A DNA stretch of 64,000 bases. Origin: CAIZGX01 sp044374295 (GTDB lineage: Bacteria; Bacteroidota; Bacteroidia; Flavobacteriales_D; Sanyastnellaceae). This document shows, piece by piece, positions 25,767 through 33,688 of this stretch. Positions within the stretch are counted from its first letter, which is position 1. Each line of letters begins with the position of its first letter. The stretch spans positions 17,440 through 81,439 of the forward strand of contig JBILOU010000002.1 of assembly GCA_044374295.1 (NCBI GenBank). The letters run 5' to 3'. The position numbers and the translations under genes were made by a program. Under the pieces are notes generated by a model. The model worked only from the letters and a program-made list of their open reading frames with translations, ran no database searches and had not been told where the DNA came from.

Positions 25767-26480
25767 ATGAAGAAATTATTTTTGAGCATAACAGCCATCG
25801 CCATTCTATCGGCAGCCTTTACTTCTTGCACCGTTGAGAAGCGTGTTCATCAAGATGGATATCACATCTCTTGGAAGCACCGACATTCTGCTCCTTCCGA
25901 GTTGACGCAAGCAAATGAAATTTCTTCGACTGAAGAAGTAGTTGTTGCATCTACTCCAGAAGTTCCACAGCCGAACGTTCATTCGGTTGAAACGATTTCG
26001 GCAAGTTCGAACGAAAGTACTGAGCTTATTCTTCCAACAAAAAAATCTTCTTTTATTCTATCGAAGAACGATACGATAGTTCCGGATCAACCGAAGCAGC
26101 AGGAGGAATACTTCAGCAACAATTACACGAATCCTCTTCCAACGAACGAGTTGCAAGATACCAAATTAGCCGACTGGGCTCTTGGCCTTGGAATTGGATC
26201 GATAGCAACACCTGTTTGGGCTACTATTCTTTTTCTGGGCATAGGTGCCGCAACCGGATTTTCATGGGCGCTTTTAGGAGCTTCGATTTTAATTGGTGTT
26301 GCCCTGTTTCTTGCTTTAGAAATTCTTTCGATCACTTTCGCCATTCGTTTCTTGCGTTTACACGGCAAAGACCCGAACTACCGCAAATACCGAAGCCGCG
26401 CAATCACTGGTCTCATTCTCGCAGGTATTTATCCGGCGTTAATGCTTCTGAACATTATTATTGGTTTGGCGATGATTTAA
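25767..26480 (+). CDS. Lipoprotein with C-terminal membrane helices
   Basis: A 237-aa protein with a lipobox (AILSAAFTSCTVEKR) followed by the CTVEKRVHQDGYHISWKH motif that heads many Bacteroidota lipoproteins. Residues about 40-130 are a Ser/Glu/Pro-rich linker. The last 100 residues form three hydrophobic helices (GIGSIATPVWATILFLGIG, GASILIGVALFLALEIL, GLILAGIYPALMLLNII). A lipid anchor and polytopic helices together are unusual. Probably co-transcribed with the desaturase 3 bp upstream. Function unknown. Confidence 0.7.
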   Translation: MKKLFLSITAIAILSAAFTSCTVEKRVHQDGYHISWKHRHSAPSELTQANEISSTEEVVVASTPEVPQPNVHSVETISASSNESTELILPTKKSSFILSKNDTIVPDQPKQQEEYFSNNYTNPLPTNELQDTKLADWALGLGIGSIATPVWATILFLGIGAATGFSWALLGASILIGVALFLALEILSITFAIRFLRLHGKDPNYRKYRSRAITGLILAGIYPALMLLNIIIGLAMI

Positions 26481-26484
26481 TTTT

Positions 26485-26630
26485 TCCGAACCTATTCCGG
26501 CTATTCGTTCCAAGCTTTTCGCTTCGCTCAAAGGCTTTCCACTGCTATCCGGGGTACTGGGAACTTCGTTATTGGAAAATCGGAGATTTTATTCCTCCCG
26601 ATAGCTATTTCATAATTGAAACTTCGTAAT
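26485..26630. other. Non-coding stretch resembling a degenerate intergenic repeat
   Basis: No credible gene. It contains imperfect inverted segments, for example ATCGGAG at 26579-26585 against CTCCCGAT at 26595-26602. The block around 26510-26550 (CTTTCCACTGCTATCC) reminds me of dispersed intergenic repeats seen in other Bacteroidota genomes. It occurs once here, so this is from memory only. Confidence 0.25.
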
Positions 26631-26637
26631 TAAAATC

Positions 26638-26685
26638 GTCGAAGACATTCGCGAAGCATTCGTCGAAGACATTCGTCCGAAGGAC
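26638..26685. repeat. Array of four mini-hairpins separated by ATTC
   Basis: GTCGAAGAC (26638-26646), GCGAAGC (26651-26657), GTCGAAGAC (26662-26670) and GTCCGAAGGAC (26675-26685) are each perfect hairpins with a GAA loop. They are separated every time by exactly ATTC (26647-26650, 26658-26661, 26671-26674). The array lies between the 3' end of the lipoprotein gene and the 3' end of tRNA-Glu. Confidence 0.75.
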
Positions 26686-26724
26686 ATAATTTCCTTTTTG
26701 GTAAAAGAAGTTTCTTTTGAATAG

Positions 26725-26752
26725 AAAACCCCCAACTTTCGTTGAGGGTTTT
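26725..26752 (-). terminator. Terminator of tRNA-Glu
   Basis: A 12-bp stem with one mismatch: 26725-26736 pairs with 26741-26752, loop of 4. On the minus strand it ends GGGGGTTTTC, just downstream of the tRNA 3' end. Confidence 0.7.
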
Positions 26753-26757
26753 GCTTG

Positions 26758-26829
26758 TAGCCCGTAGGGGAATCGAACCCCTGTTTACAGAATGAAAATC
26801 TGCTGTCCTAACCCCTAGACGAACGGGCC
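26758..26829 (-). tRNA. tRNA-Glu (anticodon TTC)
   Basis: 72 nt on the minus strand. The acceptor stem GGCCCGT pairs with ACGGGCT (one G-U), discriminator A. The anticodon loop TTTTCAT is closed by CAGA/TCTG, and the T-arm reads CAGGGGTTCGATTCCCCTA-like. CCA is not encoded. A strong promoter lies 18 nt upstream. Confidence 0.95.
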
Positions 26830-26847
26830 GTTTGGGATTTGTGGGTG

Positions 26848-26877
26848 CAAATATACCATCTTTTTGCTCTCCCACAA
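26848..26877 (-). promoter_or_regulatory. Promoter of tRNA-Glu (TTG-N19-TATATTTG)
   Basis: On the minus strand TTG (26875-26877), 19 nt, then TATATTTG (26848-26855), a full Bacteroidota consensus. The tRNA 5' end is 18 nt downstream. Confidence 0.75.
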
Positions 26878-26894
26878 GTATTCCTAAAAAAATA

Positions 26895-27569
26895 TTACAA
26901 TCCAATAACAACTCCCGCCTTCACAAAATAGGGCCCACCCCATGCCAACTCACAATTCACCCCAACTTTCTTGCGGTAAGGAAAACCCGTGAATCCCAAT
27001 GCCACCAACTGATAATCGGTCAATCGCGTGCCAAATGACTTTTTATCGAAATTGACATTCGTAGTGTTCTCGCGTATTCCATACCAATTAATGTTCGTGC
27101 TAATTCCCGTGTATAACAAACAACTCGTTTTCTTAAAACCAAAAATCTTACGCTTTCTCATGTGCTGAATGTTGTATGAAAACAACAAACGTGCACCAGC
27201 GGTGCTCTTCGTTATAGACCAGGTCACATAGGGATCATTAGCCAAATCTCCCAGCTGATCCACGTACCGGTAATCCGTAGCGTTAACGCTCAACGCCTGA
27301 TTCGTATAACTAAACCCGAAAATGACACGCCATTTCTTTCGCGAACCTTTCGTTAAGGAAAAATCTCCTGCGAAACTTAGCGATGGATAAAATGACTTAC
27401 TCACCGTTGCACTCGAATCGGCCAACTCGCTAATATCAGCAGTAAAATTGAAAGTGTTATAACTTATGCCAGCCGACAACAAACCGTCCATTCGCTTAAT
27501 CTGCGCGGCGGATGATATGGAAAATAAAAGGACAAGAATAAAAAGTCCCAATACAGGCAGTCTTCTCAT
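26895..27569 (-). CDS. Outer-membrane beta-barrel protein of unknown function
   Basis: A 224-aa protein. The start chosen is the ATG at 27569 (MRRLPVLGLFILVLLFSIS), which gives a signal peptide ending SSAAQ; longer starts would run into the divergent gene. Strand-rich, with KWRVIFGFSYTNQ, GARLLFSYNIQHM and a C-terminal FVKAGVVIGL. Its promoter region of only 49 bp is shared with the divergent RlpA-like gene. No named family recognised. Confidence 0.65.
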   Translation of the reverse strand: MRRLPVLGLFILVLLFSISSAAQIKRMDGLLSAGISYNTFNFTADISELADSSATVSKSFYPSLSFAGDFSLTKGSRKKWRVIFGFSYTNQALSVNATDYRYVDQLGDLANDPYVTWSITKSTAGARLLFSYNIQHMRKRKIFGFKKTSCLLYTGISTNINWYGIRENTTNVNFDKKSFGTRLTDYQLVALGFTGFPYRKKVGVNCELAWGGPYFVKAGVVIGL

Positions 27570-27618
27570 TTGGTTAAGATTTAAGCGAATATAATGTCTT
27601 TTTCGTAAATTGCTATCT

Positions 27619-28038
27619 ATGAAAGCGCTACTAAAACATGCCTTGGGACTTCTACTTGTTCTGGTTTGTCTGAACATTTTCGCACAAACAGAGACCGGAA
27701 AGGCTTCTTTTTACCACAACAAATTTGAAGGACATGGAACTTCAAACGGAGAAATCTTTCGTCAAAAAAAATTCACCTGTGCTCACAAGACCCTTCCATT
27801 TGGGACTTGGCTGAAGGTGACTTGCATTAAAAACAACAACGTCGTATACGTACGCGTGAATGACCGCCTACCGAAATCTTCCAAACGTTGCATAGACCTG
27901 ACTCTTCTTGCGGCAGAAAAACTAAACTTCGTGAGAAGTGGACTAACACAAGTGAATCTTGAAATTGTAACCGCCGAAGACGTTCCAACCGAATTTCAAT
28001 CTGAAATTGAATTGAAAAACAAAGCGAAGAAAAAATAA
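27619..28038 (+). CDS. RlpA-like double-psi beta-barrel protein
   Basis: A 139-aa secreted protein with signal peptide (LLLVLVCLNIFAQ). The RlpA/expansin-like core reads TGKASFYHNKFEGHGTSNGE, then KFTCAHKTLPFGTWLKV and VYVRVNDRLPKSSKRCIDLT; the catalytic-type Asp in VNDR is present. RlpA proteins cleave naked glycan strands or bind septal peptidoglycan. There is no SPOR domain here, unlike E. coli RlpA. The ATG at 27619 is preferred over a TTG at 27610. Confidence 0.88.
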   Translation: MKALLKHALGLLLVLVCLNIFAQTETGKASFYHNKFEGHGTSNGEIFRQKKFTCAHKTLPFGTWLKVTCIKNNNVVYVRVNDRLPKSSKRCIDLTLLAAEKLNFVRSGLTQVNLEIVTAEDVPTEFQSEIELKNKAKKK

Positions 28039-28039
28039 A

Positions 28040-28055
28040 AGGCGCCGAAGCGCCT
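28040..28055. terminator. Bidirectional terminator with a UUCG-type loop
   Basis: AGGCGC (28040-28045), a 4-nt loop, and GCGCCT (28050-28055). On the minus strand the loop is TTCG and the stem is followed by TTTTATTTTTT, so it mainly serves the collagen-like lipoprotein gene. A perfect 16-nt AT palindrome (28064-28079) follows it. Confidence 0.65.
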
Positions 28056-28078
28056 CTTACCTGATAAGTAATTACTTA

Positions 28079-28540
28079 TTATTTCGAAGTCAATTCAGAC
28101 ATCAACTGATCGTAACGTAAAGTCTCGATGTTTGGAATAGACGCTGCTGTTTTCTCATGCATAGTCACAACGCGAACTTGATAATCAATAGTTGGAGCAG
28201 TAGAAACATCCAATCCTACAATTCCACCTGAAGCTGCAGTATATACGTAAGTATATCCAGCAATCGGATGCCATGAGCTTGGACAAGGGTTCCAATATCC
28301 GTATTCGTCTTGAACATAAACCATTGCAATTCCCTTGTCCATTACTTCTTGTGTAATGATGGCAACTGGATACTCAACATAAGTTGAAGCAGCCCAATCA
28401 GCAGCAGCAGAAGTAAAAGTGTAAGTTGTGAAACTTCCATCGTCTCCAGCAGGTCCTGCAGGTCCAGCAGGTCCTTCTTTAGTGCATGAAGTGAAAGCAA
28501 GTGTAGCAATAGCCAACATTGAAAAAAGAACTTTTTTCAT
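28079..28540 (-). CDS. Lipoprotein with short collagen-like motif
   Basis: A 153-aa protein. The lipobox AFTSC is directly followed by TKEGPAGPAGPAGDDG, a short Gly-Pro-Ala collagen-like run common at the mature start of Bacteroidota lipoproteins. The rest (FTTYTFTSAAADW..., GYWNPCPSSWHPIAGYTYVY, YQVRVVTMHEKT) looks like a small beta-sandwich. Surface or periplasmic; function unknown. Divergent from the TonB receptor gene. Confidence 0.75.
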   Translation of the reverse strand: MKKVLFSMLAIATLAFTSCTKEGPAGPAGPAGDDGSFTTYTFTSAAADWAASTYVEYPVAIITQEVMDKGIAMVYVQDEYGYWNPCPSSWHPIAGYTYVYTAASGGIVGLDVSTAPTIDYQVRVVTMHEKTAASIPNIETLRYDQLMSELTSK

Positions 28541-28705
28541 TTTAAAATAAATTAATTTTTGCCCTACTCTATTTTTTAGTTGGCTTTTCGGTTACGCCAT
28601 TGGCTGCAATGTATTAAAATTCAAGGCAACTGCAATGATTCAAAACATACATTTCTTGAACGTCGACAAAAAAATAAGGCTTTGTTACTAATTTCGCAAG
28701 TGAAA

Positions 28706-31141
28706 ATGAATAATCAAATTTCGAGAAACTTAATCTTATTCACTCTTGCGAGTGTACTCAATGCAGTGAGTTTCTTTAGTTCGAGCGCGCAAACCATAAC
28801 GGTTAAAGATTTAACCACCCTTGAAGCCATCTCCGGTGCCTCTGTATTCATTTCAAAAAACAACATTGAACTTCCTCAGCTAATCGGAACCACAAACAAT
28901 GAAGGCGAGTTTCGCGGAAGCATTTCAATGGGAACTCTTTTCATTTCCGCAAATGGATATGAAATATTCTCAATTTCTACTACTGAGATTACAGATAACT
29001 ACATTGCCTATTTAATAGGTTCTAACGCCACCCTCGCAGAAATGGTCATCTCGGCAACACGAAATGCAAATCGATTAAAGGACCTTGCCCAACCCATTAG
29101 CGCAATTCAGCGAAAAGATATACAATTCATTAATCCAGCAAATGCCGCAGATCTGTTGACTCAAACTGGAACTGCGTTGGTTCAAAAAAGTCAGCTGGGT
29201 GGTGGCTCTCCTATCCTTCGCGGATTTGAAGCGAACAAAGTGCTTTATGTTGTTGACGGAGTTCGCATGAATAATGCAATCTATCGCGGCGGACACTTAC
29301 AAGACATATTAAGCCTTGACCCAATGGCTATAGAAAATGTTGAAATTGCTTACGGTCCAAGTGCAGTGGCATACGGGTCAGATGCATTAGGCGGAGTCAT
29401 GAGCTTCAACACAAGAGCTCCGCGTTTTACGTCAGGAGATCGATTGGTTCGCGCTGGAGCTATGCTCCGATACAGTACCGCCGATCAAAGCGCGGCTCAT
29501 GTAAATGTTGAAACAAGCAGTCCGCGAATTGCAACCTTCACTTCTTTTACCTTCAATAATTTCGGAGACCTTCGTCAAGGAAATATTCGAAATCCGAACT
29601 ACCCCAATTTTGGCGAGCGTCCCTGGTACGTGCAACGTACAAACGGAAGAGACAGTGTCATGATCAACCCAAATCCGAATGTGCAAATAGGTTCTGGCTA
29701 CAGGCAATACGACTTCTTGGAAAAACTTTCATTTAAGCAAAGTGATAAACTCACTCACACCTTGAACATTCAATATTCTACAACGAACAATGTCCCGAGG
29801 TACGATCGACTAACACAAGTGACAATTGAAAACCCGCGTTTCGGAGAATGGTATTACGGTCCGCAAACCAGAGCCATGGTGGCTTACCATGTCACGCTTT
29901 CGAAAGGAAAAAAATTATACAACAACGGAAAAATAACCTTGGCTTGGCAGAACATTGATCAATCGCGTCATGACAGACTGTTCAATACCCCAAACCTCAA
30001 CAACCGTGTAGAGAACGTAAAAGTGTATTCGGTGAATGCCGACTTTTCCAAAACACTTCAAGAAAAAACAACCGCGAACTACGGACTGGAATATTACTTC
30101 AACGATGTAACAAGTACTGCCTATTCAGAGAACATTAACACAGGCGTTTTAAGTCCGCTTGACACGCGCTATGCTAACGGAGGAGCTTCTATGAGTGGCG
30201 CTGCAGCTTATGTCACTTTGCTTCATAAAGTGAATAAAAAATTAGCACTCAACGCCGGTATTCGATATTCTCGTGTGAATCTTTCGGCTTCCTTCACCGA
30301 CACCACCTTCTTCAAATTTCCATTCTCAGAGGTAAATCAATCCAACGGCAATCTAAACGGAAGCGCAGGCCTAGTATACGCGCCAAATGGCAGATGGCGC
30401 ATAGCAGCTCTTGTAAGCACAGGTTTCCGTGCAGCAAACGTCGACGATTTATCTAAAGTATTTGAAAGCAATTCCGGAAATCTAATCGTTCCTAACAACG
30501 AACTCAAACCTGAAAAAGTGAATAACATCGAGGCTACCATTGAACGAAAATTCCTAGGTAAAACCACACTCGCTTTGAATGGCTATTACATGAATTACAC
30601 CAACGCTTTAACAACTGGAAAAGCGCAGTTCAATGGACAAGACTCTATCTTATATGAAGGGACTTTGAGTGCAGTTTACACCACGGTAAATGCAACTGAA
30701 GCCTATATCTATGGGGGAAACCTTAGCTTGAATTCTCAAGTGAACGATCACTTCAGTATTCAATCTTCTGTGGTTTATACTTACGGAAGAATCAAGACTG
30801 ATAATGGAGACACTCCTTTAGATCACATTCCTCCCGTATACGGAAGAACCGGATTTACCTACCAACAACAAAAATTCCGCGGTGAATTCTCAGTGTTATA
30901 CAACGGTTGGAAACGCATCGAAGATTACCGCTTAAATGCCGAAGACAACGAGGCATACGCTACGCCAAATGGAATGCCTGCGTGGCATACTTTTAACGTA
31001 AGAGCGAGTTATCAAATGCAAGAACATGTTCAAATAATCGTTGGAATAGAAAACATTCTAGATGCGAACTACCGCGTCTTTGCTTCGAACATTTCAGGAG
31101 CAGGAAGAAATGCAACACTTACACTTCGCGGTCGTTTCTAA
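28706..31141 (+). CDS. TonB-dependent receptor, heme/hemoglobin type
   Basis: An 811-aa outer-membrane receptor. The ATG at 28706 gives the signal peptide LASVLNAVSFFSSSAQ; upstream starts add an unlikely tail. An N-terminal carboxypeptidase-D-like domain (residues about 30-105) precedes the plug. The plug carries GGGSPILRGFEANKVLYVVD and VRMNNAIYRGGHLQ, wording shared with HmuR-type heme receptors. The barrel ends FASNISGAGRNATLTLRGRF with terminal Phe. Substrate by analogy: heme or hemoproteins. No Fur box identified in the 165-bp upstream region. The last 23 bp overlap the convergent kinase gene. Confidence 0.9.
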   Translation: MNNQISRNLILFTLASVLNAVSFFSSSAQTITVKDLTTLEAISGASVFISKNNIELPQLIGTTNNEGEFRGSISMGTLFISANGYEIFSISTTEITDNYIAYLIGSNATLAEMVISATRNANRLKDLAQPISAIQRKDIQFINPANAADLLTQTGTALVQKSQLGGGSPILRGFEANKVLYVVDGVRMNNAIYRGGHLQDILSLDPMAIENVEIAYGPSAVAYGSDALGGVMSFNTRAPRFTSGDRLVRAGAMLRYSTADQSAAHVNVETSSPRIATFTSFTFNNFGDLRQGNIRNPNYPNFGERPWYVQRTNGRDSVMINPNPNVQIGSGYRQYDFLEKLSFKQSDKLTHTLNIQYSTTNNVPRYDRLTQVTIENPRFGEWYYGPQTRAMVAYHVTLSKGKKLYNNGKITLAWQNIDQSRHDRLFNTPNLNNRVENVKVYSVNADFSKTLQEKTTANYGLEYYFNDVTSTAYSENINTGVLSPLDTRYANGGASMSGAAAYVTLLHKVNKKLALNAGIRYSRVNLSASFTDTTFFKFPFSEVNQSNGNLNGSAGLVYAPNGRWRIAALVSTGFRAANVDDLSKVFESNSGNLIVPNNELKPEKVNNIEATIERKFLGKTTLALNGYYMNYTNALTTGKAQFNGQDSILYEGTLSAVYTTVNATEAYIYGGNLSLNSQVNDHFSIQSSVVYTYGRIKTDNGDTPLDHIPPVYGRTGFTYQQQKFRGEFSVLYNGWKRIEDYRLNAEDNEAYATPNGMPAWHTFNVRASYQMQEHVQIIVGIENILDANYRVFASNISGAGRNATLTLRGRF

Positions 31142-32012
31142 CCACTACATTCAACGAATGTTGAATTGAAATAACCAACGGCGAGAATCCAACAAATTCG
31201 CCATCCATATTAATAGGCATCGGAACTTCGGTTTCGACGCTTATTTTTTTTGCTGAATAATATTGAATCTTGCGATACGAAAGCTTCTTGCACTTCCTTA
31301 CCTGCGGAACGAAATACAAGTATTCAAAAATATTCAAATCGCCAATAACTATGACTTCCAAAAGTCCATCTGCTAGTTGGCTATCCGGAGAAATACCCAA
31401 GCCCGAACCAAAATATTTGGCATTGGCAACCACAAAATTCATAGCGCGAGCGTCGTAATGCTTTCCATCTAAATTAAAATGAATCGAACGCTTTTTAAAC
31501 CGAACCAAATTCTTTACAATGAGCCATTGGTAAGTTAAGAAAGCGCCCAATCTTCTCTTGCTTCGCATCATGTCATAGGCTACACATCCGCCTAGTCCCA
31601 GATCCGTGACATTTAAATATACCCGCTTCCTTCCATCCCACTCCATACATGGCAAATCAATTGCTTTAAAATTGCCTTGCTCAATACTCGCTTTTAATTC
31701 CTGAAATGATTGAGGAACTTCCAACGTCTTCACAAAATCGTTCCCTGTTCCAGAAGGCCAAATGGCAAGAGGTGTATTCGGGTTGTTCGAGCTGAAAACC
31801 CCATTCGCCGCCTGATTCAAACTACCATCGCCACCGCAAACCAATACTGCGTCGCAAGCATCATTGCACAACTCCCTTGCAATTTTTTCAGCGTGCTTAT
31901 TATACTCGGTAACACGTATATCCAATAACCAACCAGAAAAAACCGCTTCAATTTCTTTGCGTTGCGCGTGTCTGTTGTTTTTCGCGCCGTGAAGAATAAC
32001 GCCTAACTTCAT
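31119..32012 (-). CDS. Diacylglycerol/lipid kinase family protein (YegS/DagK-like)
   Basis: A 297-aa kinase. The nucleotide loop VLVCGGDGSLNQAANGV and the second motif LAIWPSGTGNDFVKTL are diagnostic of the DAGK catalytic domain. A later NVTDLGLGGCVAYDMM and a C-terminal beta-sandwich domain (PMPINMDGEFVGFSPLVISI) complete the family plan. It phosphorylates diacylglycerol or a similar lipid. It overlaps the T9SS cargo gene upstream by 4 bp and the TonB-receptor end by 23 bp. Confidence 0.9.
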   Translation of the reverse strand: MKLGVILHGAKNNRHAQRKEIEAVFSGWLLDIRVTEYNKHAEKIARELCNDACDAVLVCGGDGSLNQAANGVFSSNNPNTPLAIWPSGTGNDFVKTLEVPQSFQELKASIEQGNFKAIDLPCMEWDGRKRVYLNVTDLGLGGCVAYDMMRSKRRLGAFLTYQWLIVKNLVRFKKRSIHFNLDGKHYDARAMNFVVANAKYFGSGLGISPDSQLADGLLEVIVIGDLNIFEYLYFVPQVRKCKKLSYRKIQYYSAKKISVETEVPMPINMDGEFVGFSPLVISIQHSLNVVVRNDREV

Positions 32013-33655
32013 TCAACAACTAGAATTGTCCCCTCTACTGTTTCTTCAACCGCAGTTCCACAATCTGTTTTGTAATGAAATAAATAGAAGTATGTTCCAG
32101 TAGCAACATCTGCTGCATTCCAATATTTCGAAGTAGCTGTGCTTTCAAACACCTTTCCTCCCCAACGGTTGAATACTGTTAAATCATATTCAAGAAACAA
32201 TACAGTCAAATCTAAAAGAGGGTCAGCGGCCAAAATTGCTCTCCAATCATCGTTCAATTCATCTTGCTTCAACGTAATAATATTCGGAAGTATCATGGTG
32301 CTTAAATCCAAAGCATAAACATCTCCAGCATAAATTTCAATGGTTTCTGAATCTGAGCAACCATTATCCAAATTCGTCACAACCAGGTTCAATACTCCCG
32401 GTGCTGTTGCCGTCGGATTTGCAATTGTTGTACTTGTCAATCCGGTACCTGTCCATGCATACGACACGTTCTGCGCAGGCAAGACTTCTACCCCGATCAA
32501 TTCAGTTGTTGAATTCAAACAGGTCAATGAATCTTGAGAAGGAATGGAAACTTGAATATCCTGATTCGGAACAGTTACTGGAATGGAGCGCTGACAACCG
32601 TTTCCATCGGTTATGGTTGCCGTATAATTTCCACCTACAATATTCGTAAGGTTGAATTGTGCTTGATTCGTCCCATTGAAGTTCAAGGTGTAATTGCCGT
32701 CTCCGCCAATAATGCTAGAGATGACAACACTTCCACCAAAACCATTGCACGCTGTTGTTGTCGCCACTTCGAAATCAATTGGATCGCTAATTTCAAATGT
32801 GATACTTTGTGTACCTAAATTTCCACAAGCATCTTCTACGAATCCAGTTGTATTGGTAATGTTCAAGGTATAAGTTCCACCAATCAAAACTTGATTCGCT
32901 AATTGAATGGTGAAGACATCGGCCATGGTCGGATTGTTTGCCGTTACCGACTGAACCGTGATGGTGCCGCTTGGACCTGTTACCGTGAAATCGGTTGGCT
33001 GAACAGAAGTTGCAACTATAGGCTCACTGAAGGTTAAGACAACAGTTAGGTTACTGCAATCTGTTGTTGCACTAATTGGAACTGGAGGAACTTGATCGTA
33101 TAGCGAAGCAGTAGATTGTCCGAAGTCAATGGTGTAACCATCGAAACTGTTTGACCAGTTCATAACTACCAACGCATATGACTGTCCAACAACAACAGGC
33201 AAATCAGCATTAAAGGCAGGACCGTTCAAATCTCCAGGACCGTTAGAGGTTCCAGAGCCTCCATTGGCAGATGAAATGCCCGTTGGTCCATTTGTTCCAA
33301 AAACTCCGTAGCTGTTGCATCCTACTTCCGGTGAAGTAGCTCCCAAGCCAGCACAACCGCCAGTGGTGATGTTGAATAAACCCCAGTCATAATCATCTGC
33401 ATCGTTCAACGGATCAAGAATAAAACTTAAGTTTCCATCTTGCTGAACAGTGAACGTATACCAAACGGAGCTTTGCTCCAATCCTTGGTTGCAAGCGCCC
33501 GTTGCCTCAAATACATTTCCCGATGAAAATGAAGCTTGCGTCTCAGTATACAAATCTCCACACAAAACAATGGCTCCTTCGCAATCGCTTATAGATGTTT
33601 GCGCCACAGCAGACAGGGTGCAAATACTCAAGATTAAAATCAGAAATTTTCGCAT
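32009..33655 (-). CDS. T9SS cargo protein with type B (gliding-associated) sorting domain
   Basis: A 548-aa secreted protein. Signal peptide MRKFLILILSICTLSAVAQ. Residues about 20-180 resemble the CUB/propeptide-like domain found in these proteins (SSVWYTFTVQQDGNLSFILD). Ig-like beta-sandwiches follow, including an SbsA-type Ig (VVLTFSEPIVATSVQPTDFT) and PKD/SprB-like repeats (NGCQRSIPVTVP). The C-terminus is the CHU_C sorting domain: YDLTVFNRWGGKVFEST then YWNAADVATGTYFYLFHYK. Exported by T9SS to the surface; possibly adhesive. Confidence 0.88.
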   Translation of the reverse strand: MRKFLILILSICTLSAVAQTSISDCEGAIVLCGDLYTETQASFSSGNVFEATGACNQGLEQSSVWYTFTVQQDGNLSFILDPLNDADDYDWGLFNITTGGCAGLGATSPEVGCNSYGVFGTNGPTGISSANGGSGTSNGPGDLNGPAFNADLPVVVGQSYALVVMNWSNSFDGYTIDFGQSTASLYDQVPPVPISATTDCSNLTVVLTFSEPIVATSVQPTDFTVTGPSGTITVQSVTANNPTMADVFTIQLANQVLIGGTYTLNITNTTGFVEDACGNLGTQSITFEISDPIDFEVATTTACNGFGGSVVISSIIGGDGNYTLNFNGTNQAQFNLTNIVGGNYTATITDGNGCQRSIPVTVPNQDIQVSIPSQDSLTCLNSTTELIGVEVLPAQNVSYAWTGTGLTSTTIANPTATAPGVLNLVVTNLDNGCSDSETIEIYAGDVYALDLSTMILPNIITLKQDELNDDWRAILAADPLLDLTVLFLEYDLTVFNRWGGKVFESTATSKYWNAADVATGTYFYLFHYKTDCGTAVEETVEGTILVVE

Positions 33656-33676
33656 CGTTCTAGATTAAGGTAATCA

Positions 33677-33684
33677 CAAATATA
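33677..33684 (-). promoter_or_regulatory. -7 box (TATATTTG) of the type B T9SS cargo gene
   Basis: TATATTTG on the minus strand, 21 nt upstream of the ATG at 33655. Lies in the 33-bp gap after the propeller-protein gene, so the downstream cargo gene may have its own promoter. Spacing to the nearest TTTG is short. Confidence 0.45.
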
Positions 33685-33688
33685 GCCT

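Noticed and set aside
26216..26629. A plus-strand frame overlapping the lipoprotein gene and running into the intergenic region
   Set aside because: Out of frame with the well-supported lipoprotein gene, and Cys/Phe/Arg-rich. Its tail lies in repeat-like non-coding DNA.
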